From NCBI GenBank assembly GCA_946616535.1, contig CAMOJA010000005.1, positions 1-64,000 on the forward strand: a stretch of DNA of 64,000 nucleotides. Reading direction: 5' to 3'. Made by a program: the position numbers and the translations under genes. This DNA is from an uncultured Bacteroidales bacterium (GTDB taxonomy: Bacteria; Bacteroidota; Bacteroidia; Bacteroidales; Paludibacteraceae). Shown piece after piece: positions 7,982-15,357 of this stretch (position 1 is the stretch's first letter; every line of letters starts with the position of its first letter). The notes under the pieces are model-generated. The model ran no database searches. It saw only the letters and a list, made by a program, of their open reading frames with translations, and was not told the DNA's origin.

Positions 7982-9076
7982 TTCCTCTGTCGCTTTCGAT
8001 TGAAGCAGAATCTTCATGACTTCCGAAGGACGTCCGTCCGGTGTGAAAGCCCCCATGTCGTAACTTCCCCATCCGAGAGGGATGTATTCCTGCGGCCGCC
8101 ATCCGCCATATACTTCGGGTTCCCAATAGAAAATACCCGCACACGAATCAATAACCGATACCCGTTCCACGAAATCTGCCATCACGTTTTCCGAAGTCGG
8201 GTCATTGGCAAACATACCTACCTCAGCAATCATCACCGGACACTTCCAATCGCTAATCAACCGACGGATATTCTCTTCCGCCAATTCATTCATCTCTTGC
8301 CAACTCTTTCCGCCGTTCCACGCACTCATCATGGGGTAATGACTCAGACCGATCATGTCCCATTTCCCGCCATGCGCCGCCAAGTTGCTCCAGAACCAAT
8401 CCCGCCGTTCATACGCATTGTCGATATGGACAATGACGGTGATATCCGAGAAAGCCTCTTTGGCTGCTTTGTAACCCATCAAGGTCAAGCCCGCATAGCG
8501 ATCCCATGCCTCCGGTGAAGTGGCTTCCCCATTCAGTTTGGCGATAGGCCAAAGCATGCCGTTCGGTGTTTCGTTCCCGATCTGCACCCATTCGGGTTTG
8601 ATACCTTCTTCCTTGAGGGTATAGAGTACGTCGAGGGTGTGTTCGCGCACGGCTTCGAGCAGCATGTCATAGTCGTAGTTCCGCCATGCAGCCGGCGGAG
8701 TCTGATGATTTGGATCCGCGAAGAAATCCGAATAATGGATATCAATCATGATACGCTGACCTGCTTTTGCGGCCCGCTTGGCTAAAGCCAACATATCGTC
8801 TTTGTTACTCCATCCCGTTGCATGGTTCACCCAAACCCGTAACCGCACGGCATTCATGCCCTCTTGGCGGAGAAGAGAGATGCAGTCTTCATCATTTGCA
8901 TCATTTGCATCATTTCCATCATTTGCATCATTATAAAACTTCACCCCGTCTTGTTCCATCTCGCTTAACCAACTCAGGTCGCAACCCCGAGCCCATGAAC
9001 CACGCGGACTATCGGTCTTATGGTAGCAACCCGTAAACAGCAGGCACACCAGTGCGCTAAATACCAAACGTTTCAT
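7973..9076 (-). CDS. GH53 endo-beta-1,4-galactanase lipoprotein
   Basis: 367 aa from the ATG at 9076 (promoter -7 box at 9101-9094 excludes the longer start). Lipobox FTGC (Cys17). A (beta/alpha)8 glycoside hydrolase of family 53, cleaving arabinogalactan or pectic galactan. The acid/base Glu is in QIGNETPNG (E169) and the nucleophile in IAEVGMF (E285). It is probably surface-anchored for plant polysaccharide use, but no SusC/SusD pair is nearby. Residues 49-62 are NDANDGNDANDAND, coded by a 9-base tandem repeat inserted after the conserved GCDLSWLSEMEQDG start of the domain. Confidence 0.9.
   Translation of the reverse strand: MKRLVFSALVCLLFTGCYHKTDSPRGSWARGCDLSWLSEMEQDGVKFYNDANDGNDANDANDEDCISLLRQEGMNAVRLRVWVNHATGWSNKDDMLALAKRAAKAGQRIMIDIHYSDFFADPNHQTPPAAWRNYDYDMLLEAVREHTLDVLYTLKEEGIKPEWVQIGNETPNGMLWPIAKLNGEATSPEAWDRYAGLTLMGYKAAKEAFSDITVIVHIDNAYERRDWFWSNLAAHGGKWDMIGLSHYPMMSAWNGGKSWQEMNELAEENIRRLISDWKCPVMIAEVGMFANDPTSENVMADFVERVSVIDSCAGIFYWEPEVYGGWRPQEYIPLGWGSYDMGAFTPDGRPSEVMKILLQSKATEESL
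8891..8932. repeat. 9-base tandem repeat coding Asn-Asp-Ala
   Basis: About 4.5 units of ATCATTTGC (one with a C for G), in frame in the GH53 gene. A related degenerate array is at 20642-20672 in the HAD hydrolase gene. Confidence 0.8.
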
Positions 9077-9093
9077 AATTTCCGAATTTTGTG

Positions 9094-9141
9094 CAAAAGT
9101 ACAAATATTTTTTGATATATGCAAAAAAATCACTACCTTTG
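9094..9141. promoter_or_regulatory. overlapping divergent promoters (GH53 / RluA)
   Basis: Minus: TTTGCATATATC from 9125, 20-base spacer, TACTTTTG (9101-9094). Plus: TTTG (9111-9114), 19-base spacer, TACCTTTG (9134-9141). The two cores interleave, so polymerase binding is mutually exclusive. Confidence 0.75.
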
Positions 9142-9168
9142 CAGCGATTTTTAGCTTTTGAACCCGCG

Positions 9169-10470
9169 ATGATATCTCCTTTTATACTCCCTCCGCCTCC
9201 TGCGGCACAAACAGCGGCTGCAGAAGTGATAGCGAAGGTGCACGACTACATGCGCCTGCATCCCGAGAGTGAGTTGCATCGCCAGGGTAAGATGTTCGGT
9301 GTTCTGGTCTATGACGTAACTTCCAATGACCAATCCTACCTCGCCGCTTTCTCGGCTATGCTGGACGGTTCTTATCATCATGAGGGTTTTGTACCTCCGG
9401 TCTATGAAGCCGTTCAGCCCCCCGTTGGCACTTCGCGAGAGGAGTCACAACGGCTGCAGCGCTTGCTCTTTGCGAATTATCGTTTCACCAACTTACAAGG
9501 CGAAACCCGCAACCTCTTGGAGATCTTCGCGAACGAAAAACCCATCCTCTCTCCCGAAGAGTACTTCGACAAATCAACAATCACCAATCAAAAATCAAAA
9601 ATCACAACTCCTCCTTCCGGTGCCGGAGAATGTTGTGCCCCGAAATTACTGCACTACGCTCTCTCGCATGGCATGAAGCCGATCGCTCTGGCAGAGTTCT
9701 GGGTCGGAGCACCTTCGCGCACCGAAGTGCGACAGGAAGGCACGTTCTATGCACCTTGTTCCGGGCGATGCAAACCCATCTTAAAATGGATATTAGGTGC
9801 AGAATCGAGTAGGATGCTTTCGACATCCTCTGCATCCATCGACATCCTTTATGAGGATGAATGGTTGATGGTTGTTAATAAACCCTCGGGCTTGCTTTCT
9901 GTTCCCGGTAAGACCGATGAGCCCTCTGTTGTCGATGTCCTTCAGCGTCCGGCTTTGCAACCCGTACATCGCCTCGATCAAGACACCAGTGGACTCTTGG
10001 TACTCGCCAAGAACCCTGAAGTATACAAAACCCTGCAAGCTTATTTTCAACGTCGCGATGTCTTCAAACGTTACGAAGCTATCCTCTGCCCAAATCAAAA
10101 TTCAAAAATCAAAAATCAGAAATTCCAAATCATCTCCCTCCCTCTCCTCCCGAATCCCTATGATCGCCCTCGTCAGATGGTGAATGTCGAACATGGCAAA
10201 CCGGCTATCACCCGCTGTGAAATCCGCGAACTTCGCCCGGATGGCACGGTGCTTGTTGATTTCTTCCCGCTCACCGGTCGCACGCACCAACTCCGTGTCC
10301 ATGCCGCCCATCCCGACGGCCTCAATGCCCCCATCCTCGGCGACCGTCTCTACGGTTCCACATCGGCAAATCGCTTATGTCTCCATGCTGCCGAGATCCT
10401 CTTCGTCCATCCTGTGACACAAAAAGAGATGCATTTCTGCATCCCTTCTTCGTTTTCCTTAACTCGTTAA
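9169..10470 (+). CDS. RluA-family pseudouridine synthase with N-terminal extension
   Basis: 433 aa; start set by the promoter at 9111-9141. The C-terminal half is an RluA-type catalytic domain with HRLDQDTSG (catalytic Asp270) and RTHQLRVH. Residues 1-210 form the Bacteroidota-specific extension (GKMFGVLVYDV, AAFSAMLDG, FVPPVYE, then GECCAPKLL and a Cys-containing end). In relatives I recall, these halves are separated by a long coiled coil; here only KSTITNQKSKIT (135-146), coded by a 7-base repeat, fills the gap. A second repeat-coded insert (QNSKIKNQKFQI) lies near residue 310. Modifies uridine in rRNA or tRNA; exact site unknown. Confidence 0.87.
   Translation: MISPFILPPPPAAQTAAAEVIAKVHDYMRLHPESELHRQGKMFGVLVYDVTSNDQSYLAAFSAMLDGSYHHEGFVPPVYEAVQPPVGTSREESQRLQRLLFANYRFTNLQGETRNLLEIFANEKPILSPEEYFDKSTITNQKSKITTPPSGAGECCAPKLLHYALSHGMKPIALAEFWVGAPSRTEVRQEGTFYAPCSGRCKPILKWILGAESSRMLSTSSASIDILYEDEWLMVVNKPSGLLSVPGKTDEPSVVDVLQRPALQPVHRLDQDTSGLLVLAKNPEVYKTLQAYFQRRDVFKRYEAILCPNQNSKIKNQKFQIISLPLLPNPYDRPRQMVNVEHGKPAITRCEIRELRPDGTVLVDFFPLTGRTHQLRVHAAHPDGLNAPILGDRLYGSTSANRLCLHAAEILFVHPVTQKEMHFCIPSSFSLTR
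9566..9606. repeat. 7-base periodic repeat inside CDS
   Basis: AATCAAC, AATCACC, AATCAAA, AATCAAA, AATCACA: five 7-base units with a constant AATCA core, in frame in the RluA-family gene. Confidence 0.8.
10091..10131. repeat. 7-base periodic repeat inside CDS
   Basis: CAAATCAAAATTC followed by AAAAATC, AAAAATC and AGAAATT units, in frame within the catalytic domain of the RluA-family gene. Confidence 0.7.
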
Positions 10471-10475
10471 TATTT

Positions 10476-10769
10476 TTAATACTCGTTTTTGCGTTTGGGG
10501 TTCATGGGAAACCAACCTTTGCGGACTCGTTCACGCTGATGAAACACCTCGCCGATCCCCCATAAGGCTGAGAAAGCAAATATCCCCAAGAAGATGGAGA
10601 TATAGGTGTTTTCAACGAATAACGAGCCGCCTGCCGCCAATAGACCGACGATGAGAAACGCCCACCAGGACTTGACGCCGAAATAGTACTCCGCTTTGAT
10701 GACCAGCGGATGAAAAAGTCCGATGCACAGGAACGCGCCTGCGCCCAATAATATTCCTTCGTAATTCAT
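10476..10769 (-). CDS. DUF4491 family membrane protein
   Basis: 97 aa from the ATG at 10769 (the longer frame upstream is not protein-like). Three hydrophobic helices and conserved-looking features GLFHPLVIKAEYYFG and FSALWGIGEVFHQRERVRKGWFP match the small DUF4491 proteins of Bacteroidota. Function unknown. It follows the outer-membrane protein gene by 35 bases containing a repeat of the 7/8-base type, and converges on the RluA-type gene with 5 bases between stops. Confidence 0.82.
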   Translation of the reverse strand: MNYEGILLGAGAFLCIGLFHPLVIKAEYYFGVKSWWAFLIVGLLAAGGSLFVENTYISIFLGIFAFSALWGIGEVFHQRERVRKGWFPMNPKRKNEY

Positions 10770-10804
10770 TATAGTAAAGAATGAAAGAGTTAAAGAATTA
10801 AAGT

Positions 10805-11455
10805 TTAATGACAGAACATAAATCCAAAATAGAGTCGTGGCCCGGTCGGCATACATAGTTCGCTTTTATGAAAAGCCAACATCCAATCCAATCGGAACGT
10901 GATGTGTACCTTGCGCGTCAGGCAATAGTCGCAACCGACGTACGGTGTGATGTAGAAGAACGATTGTTTATGGAAGGTACTGTTGGCATCTTGTTCCCAA
11001 CTGTTCTGATCTCCATCTAATATGTACAGCCCTTTCATTGAACCACCTCCGATAGTGCCACCGATATACGGCCAGGCTTTGTCCAATCGCCAGCAGCAGT
11101 CCGCCAGTACACCTCCACAACCGACACGCACATAACTGCCGTTTTTGAGTACATCACGGCAATCGGTTATGGCGCTCGGCATCGTACTGACGAAACCTTC
11201 AAAGCCCGTGCGCAGATGTTTCCATAGATGCACACGCAAGGCACCGCCGATACCAAACAACGCACCTTGCGGAGAGCACAAGCGACCGTCTGCGGTCTTG
11301 GGTGCATTACCGTCCTGACCGAACAAATAGCCGGTATGCAACATCATGCCTCCGGAAAAGCCCTGATAGACTTTGTTCTTCGCAATGCCTTCACTCACCT
11401 GCGCGCACGCGCCGCACGCAATCAATAAACATATAAAAAGTACCTTTGCTCTCAT
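10805..11455 (-). CDS. outer-membrane beta-barrel-like protein
   Basis: 216 aa with a signal peptide (residues 1-18, ACGACAQ; possibly a lipobox). The mature part has glycine/aromatic-rich strands (GFSGGMMLHTGYLFG, GRLCSPQGALFGIGGAL, YIGGTIGGGSM, VHITFRLDWMLAFH) and ends in LYFGFMFC, typical of small eight-stranded barrels. Several cysteines are unusual for that fold. A -7 box at 11582-11575 with upstream OmpR-type repeats, and the repeat leader at 11471-11558, precede it. Probably regulated by the winged-helix protein encoded just upstream. Function unknown. Confidence 0.72.
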   Translation of the reverse strand: MRAKVLFICLLIACGACAQVSEGIAKNKVYQGFSGGMMLHTGYLFGQDGNAPKTADGRLCSPQGALFGIGGALRVHLWKHLRTGFEGFVSTMPSAITDCRDVLKNGSYVRVGCGGVLADCCWRLDKAWPYIGGTIGGGSMKGLYILDGDQNSWEQDANSTFHKQSFFYITPYVGCDYCLTRKVHITFRLDWMLAFHKSELCMPTGPRLYFGFMFCH

Positions 11456-11470
11456 AATTTTTTATTTTAA

Positions 11471-11558
11471 TGGGGTCCCCGAGGATTTCTAATCCTTGGG
11501 GAGAGCGTAGCGTAAGACGGAGTGTTCTACAAGTGCAGAGCACGCAGTCACACGAGCC
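11471..11558 (-). repeat. leader repeat element, copy A
   Basis: About 88 bases between promoter and start codon. On the minus strand it reads from GGCTCGT through CTTACGCTACGCTCTCCCCA, then a hairpin (AGGATT/AATCCT) closed by CCCC/GGGG, to GGGGACCCCA. Copy B is at 15181-15283 in the same orientation. Not coding; a leader RNA element or small mobile hairpin. Confidence 0.7.
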
Positions 11559-11574
11559 TTAACGCAAGCGACGA

Positions 11575-11623
11575 CAAAGGTACTACAATTTTCTTAAACT
11601 TTGCTTAAGATTTTCTTAAGATG
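11575..11623 (-). promoter_or_regulatory. activated promoter with 11-bp direct repeats
   Basis: TACCTTTG -7 box (11582-11575) without a TTTG -33 box. In its place lie three CTTAA cores spaced exactly 11 bp (11593, 11604, 11615), the pattern bound by OmpR/PhoB-type winged-helix dimers. The third core overlaps the stop codon of the winged-helix gene 11616-12230. Confidence 0.6.
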
Positions 11624-12230
11624 CATCAAAATCCCCATAAATTGGGATGCGCAACTCATTGATTGTTCCGTTCAGGTCCAGCGAGAGAATAAAATGCTGC
11701 ATAGTCAGTTTGGAACTCAGGCGTAACACACCCGGTTGAGCAGAAGGGAGTAAGGCTGTCAGAATGCTGTCTAACATCTGCCGCAGGGCTTTCGGCTCAA
11801 TCGTAATCTCGTTCACAAAGGGCGTCAAGTGTATTTGTGCCGCAAGTCCTTTTGCAAGAATATCCGTTTCACGGCTCCGTAGCCAATCGGTCAGAAACAC
11901 CTGCAGATCAATTGTGTAGTGCGTCACTTGCTGCTCGATGCGAAACACGAATCCTGCCCCTCGAATAGTCTCTATCGGTTCTTTCTTCGTCCACCCTAAC
12001 TTACGCCGCAGGGCGTTGAGGTGTACGTCAATAGTCCCCGTATCATACTGAAAACGGTCACCCCAAATATGGTCCAGCAGTTCCTGACGCGAACAGATCC
12101 GATTCGGGTGAGCAGAAAGAAACTCCAACAGGCCGTACTCCAGTCCGGTCAGATGAACTGTTTGTCCATCTTTGCGCACACTCCGCTGTTCGCGGTCCAG
12201 TTCTATATGGTTGGTTATGGTGGTATACAT
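11616..12230 (-). CDS. receiver-less OmpR/PhoB-type winged-helix regulator
   Basis: 204 aa. Residues 1-95 are an OmpR/PhoB DNA-binding domain (LTGLEYGLLEFLSAHPNRI, DVHLNALRRKLG, ETIRGAGFVF), placed at the N-terminus with no phospho-receiver. Residues 105-204 (ITIEPKALRQMLDSILTAL and following strands) resemble the N-box region of a histidine-kinase ATPase domain, but no G-boxes are seen. It may be a split remnant of a two-component pair or a phosphorylation-independent regulator. Three 11-bp-spaced repeats immediately downstream make the neighbouring outer-membrane protein gene a likely target. It starts 2 bases after the msrA stop, so is cotranscribed with msrA. Confidence 0.72.
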   Translation of the reverse strand: MYTTITNHIELDREQRSVRKDGQTVHLTGLEYGLLEFLSAHPNRICSRQELLDHIWGDRFQYDTGTIDVHLNALRRKLGWTKKEPIETIRGAGFVFRIEQQVTHYTIDLQVFLTDWLRSRETDILAKGLAAQIHLTPFVNEITIEPKALRQMLDSILTALLPSAQPGVLRLSSKLTMQHFILSLDLNGTINELRIPIYGDFDAS

Positions 12231-12232
12231 TT

Positions 12233-12745
12233 TTATAACTGTTTTGCTTTTCGTGCGAAGTCAAACAACGCTTTGGGTAAGTGGCAGTAGCCATCCGGAT
12301 GCTTATCTAAATAGTCCTGATGGTACTCGTCCGCAGAATAGAAATTGCGCAAAGGCAGTTTCTCCACTACTAAGGGCTGTGCAAATTTGCTCTGTTCCTC
12401 GGTATAGACTTTCTCAATAGTCGGCAGATCCTCTGAGTCCGTATAATAGATTCCGGTGCGGTAGCGAGTGCCTTCGTCGTGTCCTTGCTTATTCAAGCTT
12501 GTCGGGTCTATCGCCACAAAGAACATGCGCAGCAGGAATTCCAGACTCACCTTGTCCGGATCATAGACGACATGCACGGTCTCGGCATAGCCGGTCGTAT
12601 CGGTATAGACCTGTTCGTAGGTGGGGTTCTCTGTCTGCCCGTTCGCAAAACCTACTTCCGTCTCAACGACTCCGTCAATCTGTTTGAAGAAATGCTCCGT
12701 GCCCCAGAAGCATCCTCCTGCTAAATATATATGTTTGAGCATCAT
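12233..12745 (-). CDS. msrA: peptide methionine sulfoxide reductase MsrA
   Basis: 170 aa, the usual length. Reduces methionine-S-sulfoxide in proteins and free methionine. The catalytic motif GCFWGTEHFF (Cys12) is present, with YHQDYLDKHPDGYCH at the C-terminal end carrying a possible resolving Cys. Cytoplasmic, no signal peptide. An alternative start is the second Met. It is followed after 2 bases by the winged-helix regulator and preceded by a gene fragment. Confidence 0.93.
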   Translation of the reverse strand: MMLKHIYLAGGCFWGTEHFFKQIDGVVETEVGFANGQTENPTYEQVYTDTTGYAETVHVVYDPDKVSLEFLLRMFFVAIDPTSLNKQGHDEGTRYRTGIYYTDSEDLPTIEKVYTEEQSKFAQPLVVEKLPLRNFYSADEYHQDYLDKHPDGYCHLPKALFDFARKAKQL

Positions 12746-12746
12746 A

Positions 12747-12878
12747 TTATTTCTTCTTACTATATTTAGTTTTCACTATTTCATAGGAGTTACGGGTTAA
12801 GTCACGCAGTAACTCGTCAGGGGCAGTATGCGGGTCGATGCCTATCCAATGTTTCGGCGACTCGTTATACGGATTGCC
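12747..12878 (-). pseudogene. C-terminal fragment of a YjbR/MmcQ-family gene
   Basis: The minus frame reads NPYNESPKHWIGIDP, then APDELLRDLTRNSYEIVK and a lysine-rich end, matching the C-terminus of MmcQ/YjbR (CyaY-like) proteins. Upstream in the same frame are TGA and TAA, and the sequence runs into the 3' end of the acetyltransferase gene, so about two thirds of the gene is missing. A deletion scar. Confidence 0.65.
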
Positions 12879-13422
12879 TTATCACTTTGCACGGATTGCC
12901 TGCAGCCACCGAGTTAGCAGGGATGTCGTGCGTCACGACCGAACCGGCTCCGATGGTGCAGTTGTCGCCTATCGTCACACCGGGCAGGATGGTTACGTTG
13001 CCGCCGATCCACACGCTGTTACCTATCGTCACGGGTTTTGCCCATTCTCGGCGCGTCTTGCGTTCACGCGGGTCTGTACTATGGCACGCGCAGTAGATCT
13101 GCACGTGCGGTCCTAAGAAACAATCGTCGCCGATGGTCACATACGCCTCGTCCAATATCGTCAGCCCGAAGTTCGCGAAGAAACGCTTGCCCACACAAAT
13201 ATGCTTGCCGTAGTCGCAATAGAAAGGCTGGTTGATGAACGTGTCTTCATCCGCCTGACCCAAGATCTCACGAATCATCTTATTGCGCGCCGCAAAGTCT
13301 GTCGGCAGGAGATTGTTGTATTGTTGACATAGCACTTTCACTCGGTTGAGGTCTTCCAAAAGATCCGTGGCACAGGCATCATATACTTCGCCGGCTAACA
13401 TTTTCTCTCGTTCTGTTCTCAT
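12865..13422 (-). CDS. maltose/galactoside O-acetyltransferase family protein
   Basis: 185 aa hexapeptide-repeat acetyltransferase of the Maa/LacA/NodL type: N-terminal helix pair (REKMLAGEVYDACATDLLEDL), left-handed beta-helix repeats (VTIGDDCFLG, VTIGNSVWIGGNVTI) and the catalytic His in CACHSTDP. Transfers acetyl from acetyl-CoA to a sugar; the acceptor cannot be told from sequence. The 3' end overlaps a YjbR fragment, so its last codons (VIRQSV) may have been reshaped by the deletion there. Confidence 0.88.
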   Translation of the reverse strand: MRTEREKMLAGEVYDACATDLLEDLNRVKVLCQQYNNLLPTDFAARNKMIREILGQADEDTFINQPFYCDYGKHICVGKRFFANFGLTILDEAYVTIGDDCFLGPHVQIYCACHSTDPRERKTRREWAKPVTIGNSVWIGGNVTILPGVTIGDNCTIGAGSVVTHDIPANSVAAGNPCKVIRQSV

Positions 13423-13448
13423 TTTTTAAATATAATTGGGCGCTTTGA

Positions 13449-13991
13449 TCAGATATTCTTGCCCAAATCGTACGCCTCTTGGAGTTTGGTGTTGCCGGCT
13501 ATCTCTTTCGGATCATTCACTCCGCCGCAGAACAAATGGGCTTTGAGCGCGCATCTCTCGTAACAATCAATCCATCCTTGCAGACCGCTCTCGGCGCGTT
13601 TGGGCGTAAACTCCTCGTCTTCGGCGGCCGTGGTCAGCAGGTAGATGTCGCGGAACTTGTAATCCTTCGGATACATGGCGTTCATTCGGTCGATGAGCGT
13701 CTTCATCTGACCCGACATCTCATAGTAATAAATCGGCGTTGCCCAGCAAACGACATCCGCGTTGAGCACGCTCTCCATGATCGCCGGCACATCGTCCTTG
13801 AACACGCAAGCACCTGTCTCTTGACACTTGAGACAACCGATACAGAACTTTATCTCCTTGCCGCGAAGCGAGATCAATTCCACTTTATGTCCGGCACTCT
13901 TGGCGCCCTCCGCAAACTGCTTTGCCATCGCGTGGCTGTTCGAGCCAGGACGGAGACTCGTAGAAATAACAACGACTTTTTTATTTGACAT
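13449..13991 (-). CDS. flavodoxin-fold FMN reductase (iron-sulfur flavoprotein-like)
   Basis: 180 aa NADPH-dependent FMN reductase family. FMN phosphate-binding loop STSLRPGSNSHAMAK near the N-terminus; a cysteine cluster CIGCLKCQETGACVF (about 51-65), as in iron-sulfur flavoproteins, may hold a [4Fe-4S] cluster or act as redox cysteines; ATPIYYYEMSGQMKTLIDR is the second flavin loop. Cytoplasmic electron carrier or reductase. It lies in a run of redox genes (MsrA, GPx fusion) which suggests oxidative-stress duty, an inference from context. Confidence 0.85.
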   Translation of the reverse strand: MSNKKVVVISTSLRPGSNSHAMAKQFAEGAKSAGHKVELISLRGKEIKFCIGCLKCQETGACVFKDDVPAIMESVLNADVVCWATPIYYYEMSGQMKTLIDRMNAMYPKDYKFRDIYLLTTAAEDEEFTPKRAESGLQGWIDCYERCALKAHLFCGGVNDPKEIAGNTKLQEAYDLGKNI

Positions 13992-14016
13992 TGGATATTT
14001 GATATTTGAGATTTCT
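13991..14016. repeat. 7-base periodic repeat at gene junction
   Basis: TTGGATA, TTTGATA, TTTGAGA, TTTCTTA between the hydrolase stop and the flavoprotein start. Confidence 0.65.
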
Positions 14017-15164
14017 TACTTTAGATTCTTATTGAAGAACTCCGCCAACTTGTCCCAGGGAATAAGGTTCTTGGGTTCGCCTTGGCCTGCCGGTTCGGTA
14101 TAGCCGCCGTCATAGAGGTCGCAATGCGAGGCTTCGGGGATGATGAGCAGCTCTTTGTTCTCAGGACAAGGATTTGGTGCCACCACGGTCTTGTAGCCGT
14201 CCGCTTTGCCGTCCACCATGTAATGGTACGCCGCTTCGCCGAAATAACGGCTGTGGGCGTTCTCGCCGTGCATGATCAGAACGGCAGAACGGATCTCATT
14301 GATGTAATACAGGAAACGGCTGTTAGCATAAGCCTGCGTGCCGATGACACGCCAACCGTCATTCGAGTTGCCGCTGCGCGCATGGTAGCCACGCGGAGTC
14401 TTGTAGTAGTCGTAGTAGTCCTTGACGAACTGCGGTGCATCGTCCGGCAGTGGGTCTATCACGCCTCCTGCCATAGCAGCAGGGTCTGCAAGACGTTGTG
14501 CGGCGAGTGCCACACGCGCTTCGTGACGCGCCTCTTCGGTGTCAGCGGAATCGAAATAACCGTTGCCCGACACACGCGTCATGTCATACATCGTCGAAGC
14601 GACCGTCGCTTTGATACGTGTATCCGCTGCCGCGGCGTTGAGGGCAATACCTCCCCATCCGCAGATACCAATAATACCAATTTTATCAGCATCCACTTCC
14701 GGCAGTTTGCTCAGAAAATCCACCGCCGCCATGAAGTCCTCCGTGTTGATATCCGGCGATGCCGTGCGTCTCGGTTCACCCGAACTCTCGCCGGTGAAAG
14801 ACGGGTCAAAAGCCAAAGCCACAAACCCGCGCTCGGCCATTTTCATCGCATACAGACCCGAACTCTGCTCTTTCGTTGCACCGAAAGGACCGGACACCGC
14901 GATAGCGGGGAATAACCCCTCCCCGGCCCTCCCCTCAAGGGCGGGAGTCATGCCTTTCGGCGTGTAAAGATCGCCAACTAACGTGAAGCCGTATTGGGTT
15001 TGGAAGGATACCTTTTTGTGGCTTACTTTCTCACTAAGCGGGAAAACTTTGTCCCATGTGTCATTTTCGCATGTATTCATTTTCTCATTGGGTTTATTGC
15101 ACGCAGCGAAAGTAAGTGCTGCCAGCAAAAAGAATAAAATATTTTTACATTTTTTCATTTTCAT
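14016..15164 (-). CDS. alpha/beta hydrolase lipoprotein
   Basis: 382 aa from MKMKKCKN at 15164; the longer frame upstream reads through a repeat leader and is rejected. Lipobox FAAC. Alpha/beta hydrolase core with GDLYTP, the nucleophile elbow GICGWG (a cysteine where serine is usual, as in dienelactone hydrolase), and a late His (SHCDLYDGGYTEP). Family members act on esters of unknown identity. Residues around 75-88 (ALEGRAGEGLFP) are coded by a GC-rich REP-like palindrome and look inserted. A cotranscribed neighbour is the CMD-cupin-GPx protein, whose N-terminus shares the same lipoprotein start (MKMSKYKN / FAAC). Confidence 0.83.
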   Translation of the reverse strand: MKMKKCKNILFFLLAALTFAACNKPNEKMNTCENDTWDKVFPLSEKVSHKKVSFQTQYGFTLVGDLYTPKGMTPALEGRAGEGLFPAIAVSGPFGATKEQSSGLYAMKMAERGFVALAFDPSFTGESSGEPRRTASPDINTEDFMAAVDFLSKLPEVDADKIGIIGICGWGGIALNAAAADTRIKATVASTMYDMTRVSGNGYFDSADTEEARHEARVALAAQRLADPAAMAGGVIDPLPDDAPQFVKDYYDYYKTPRGYHARSGNSNDGWRVIGTQAYANSRFLYYINEIRSAVLIMHGENAHSRYFGEAAYHYMVDGKADGYKTVVAPNPCPENKELLIIPEASHCDLYDGGYTEPAGQGEPKNLIPWDKLAEFFNKNLK

Positions 15165-15180
15165 ATTTGACCATTTTGTT

Positions 15181-15283
15181 TGGGGTCCCCGGAGTAAACA
15201 AAGCCGCAGGCTGTTTGCTATGGGGAGAGCGTAGCGTAAGGCGAGTTTCCATTGAGCGGCAGAGCCGCGAGTCGTAACGAGCC
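15181..15283 (-). repeat. leader repeat element, copy B
   Basis: About 103 bases upstream of the alpha/beta hydrolase start, same orientation as copy A (11471-11558). Shared features: GGCTCGT at one end, CTTACGCTACGCTCTCCCCA, a CCCC/GGGG-closed hairpin (here with an inner AAGCC/GGCT stem), and GGGGACCCCA at the other end. Confidence 0.7.
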
Positions 15284-15357
15284 TCGCTGCCGTGTAGAGA
15301 CGGAAGCAAAGCTCGTTATCTAATTTTAATTGCTCGTACATATAATCTAATCAGGAA

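Noticed and set aside
15165..15341. N-terminal extension of the alpha/beta hydrolase frame
   Set aside because: It reads through the repeat leader element; a lipoprotein signal starts at 15164.
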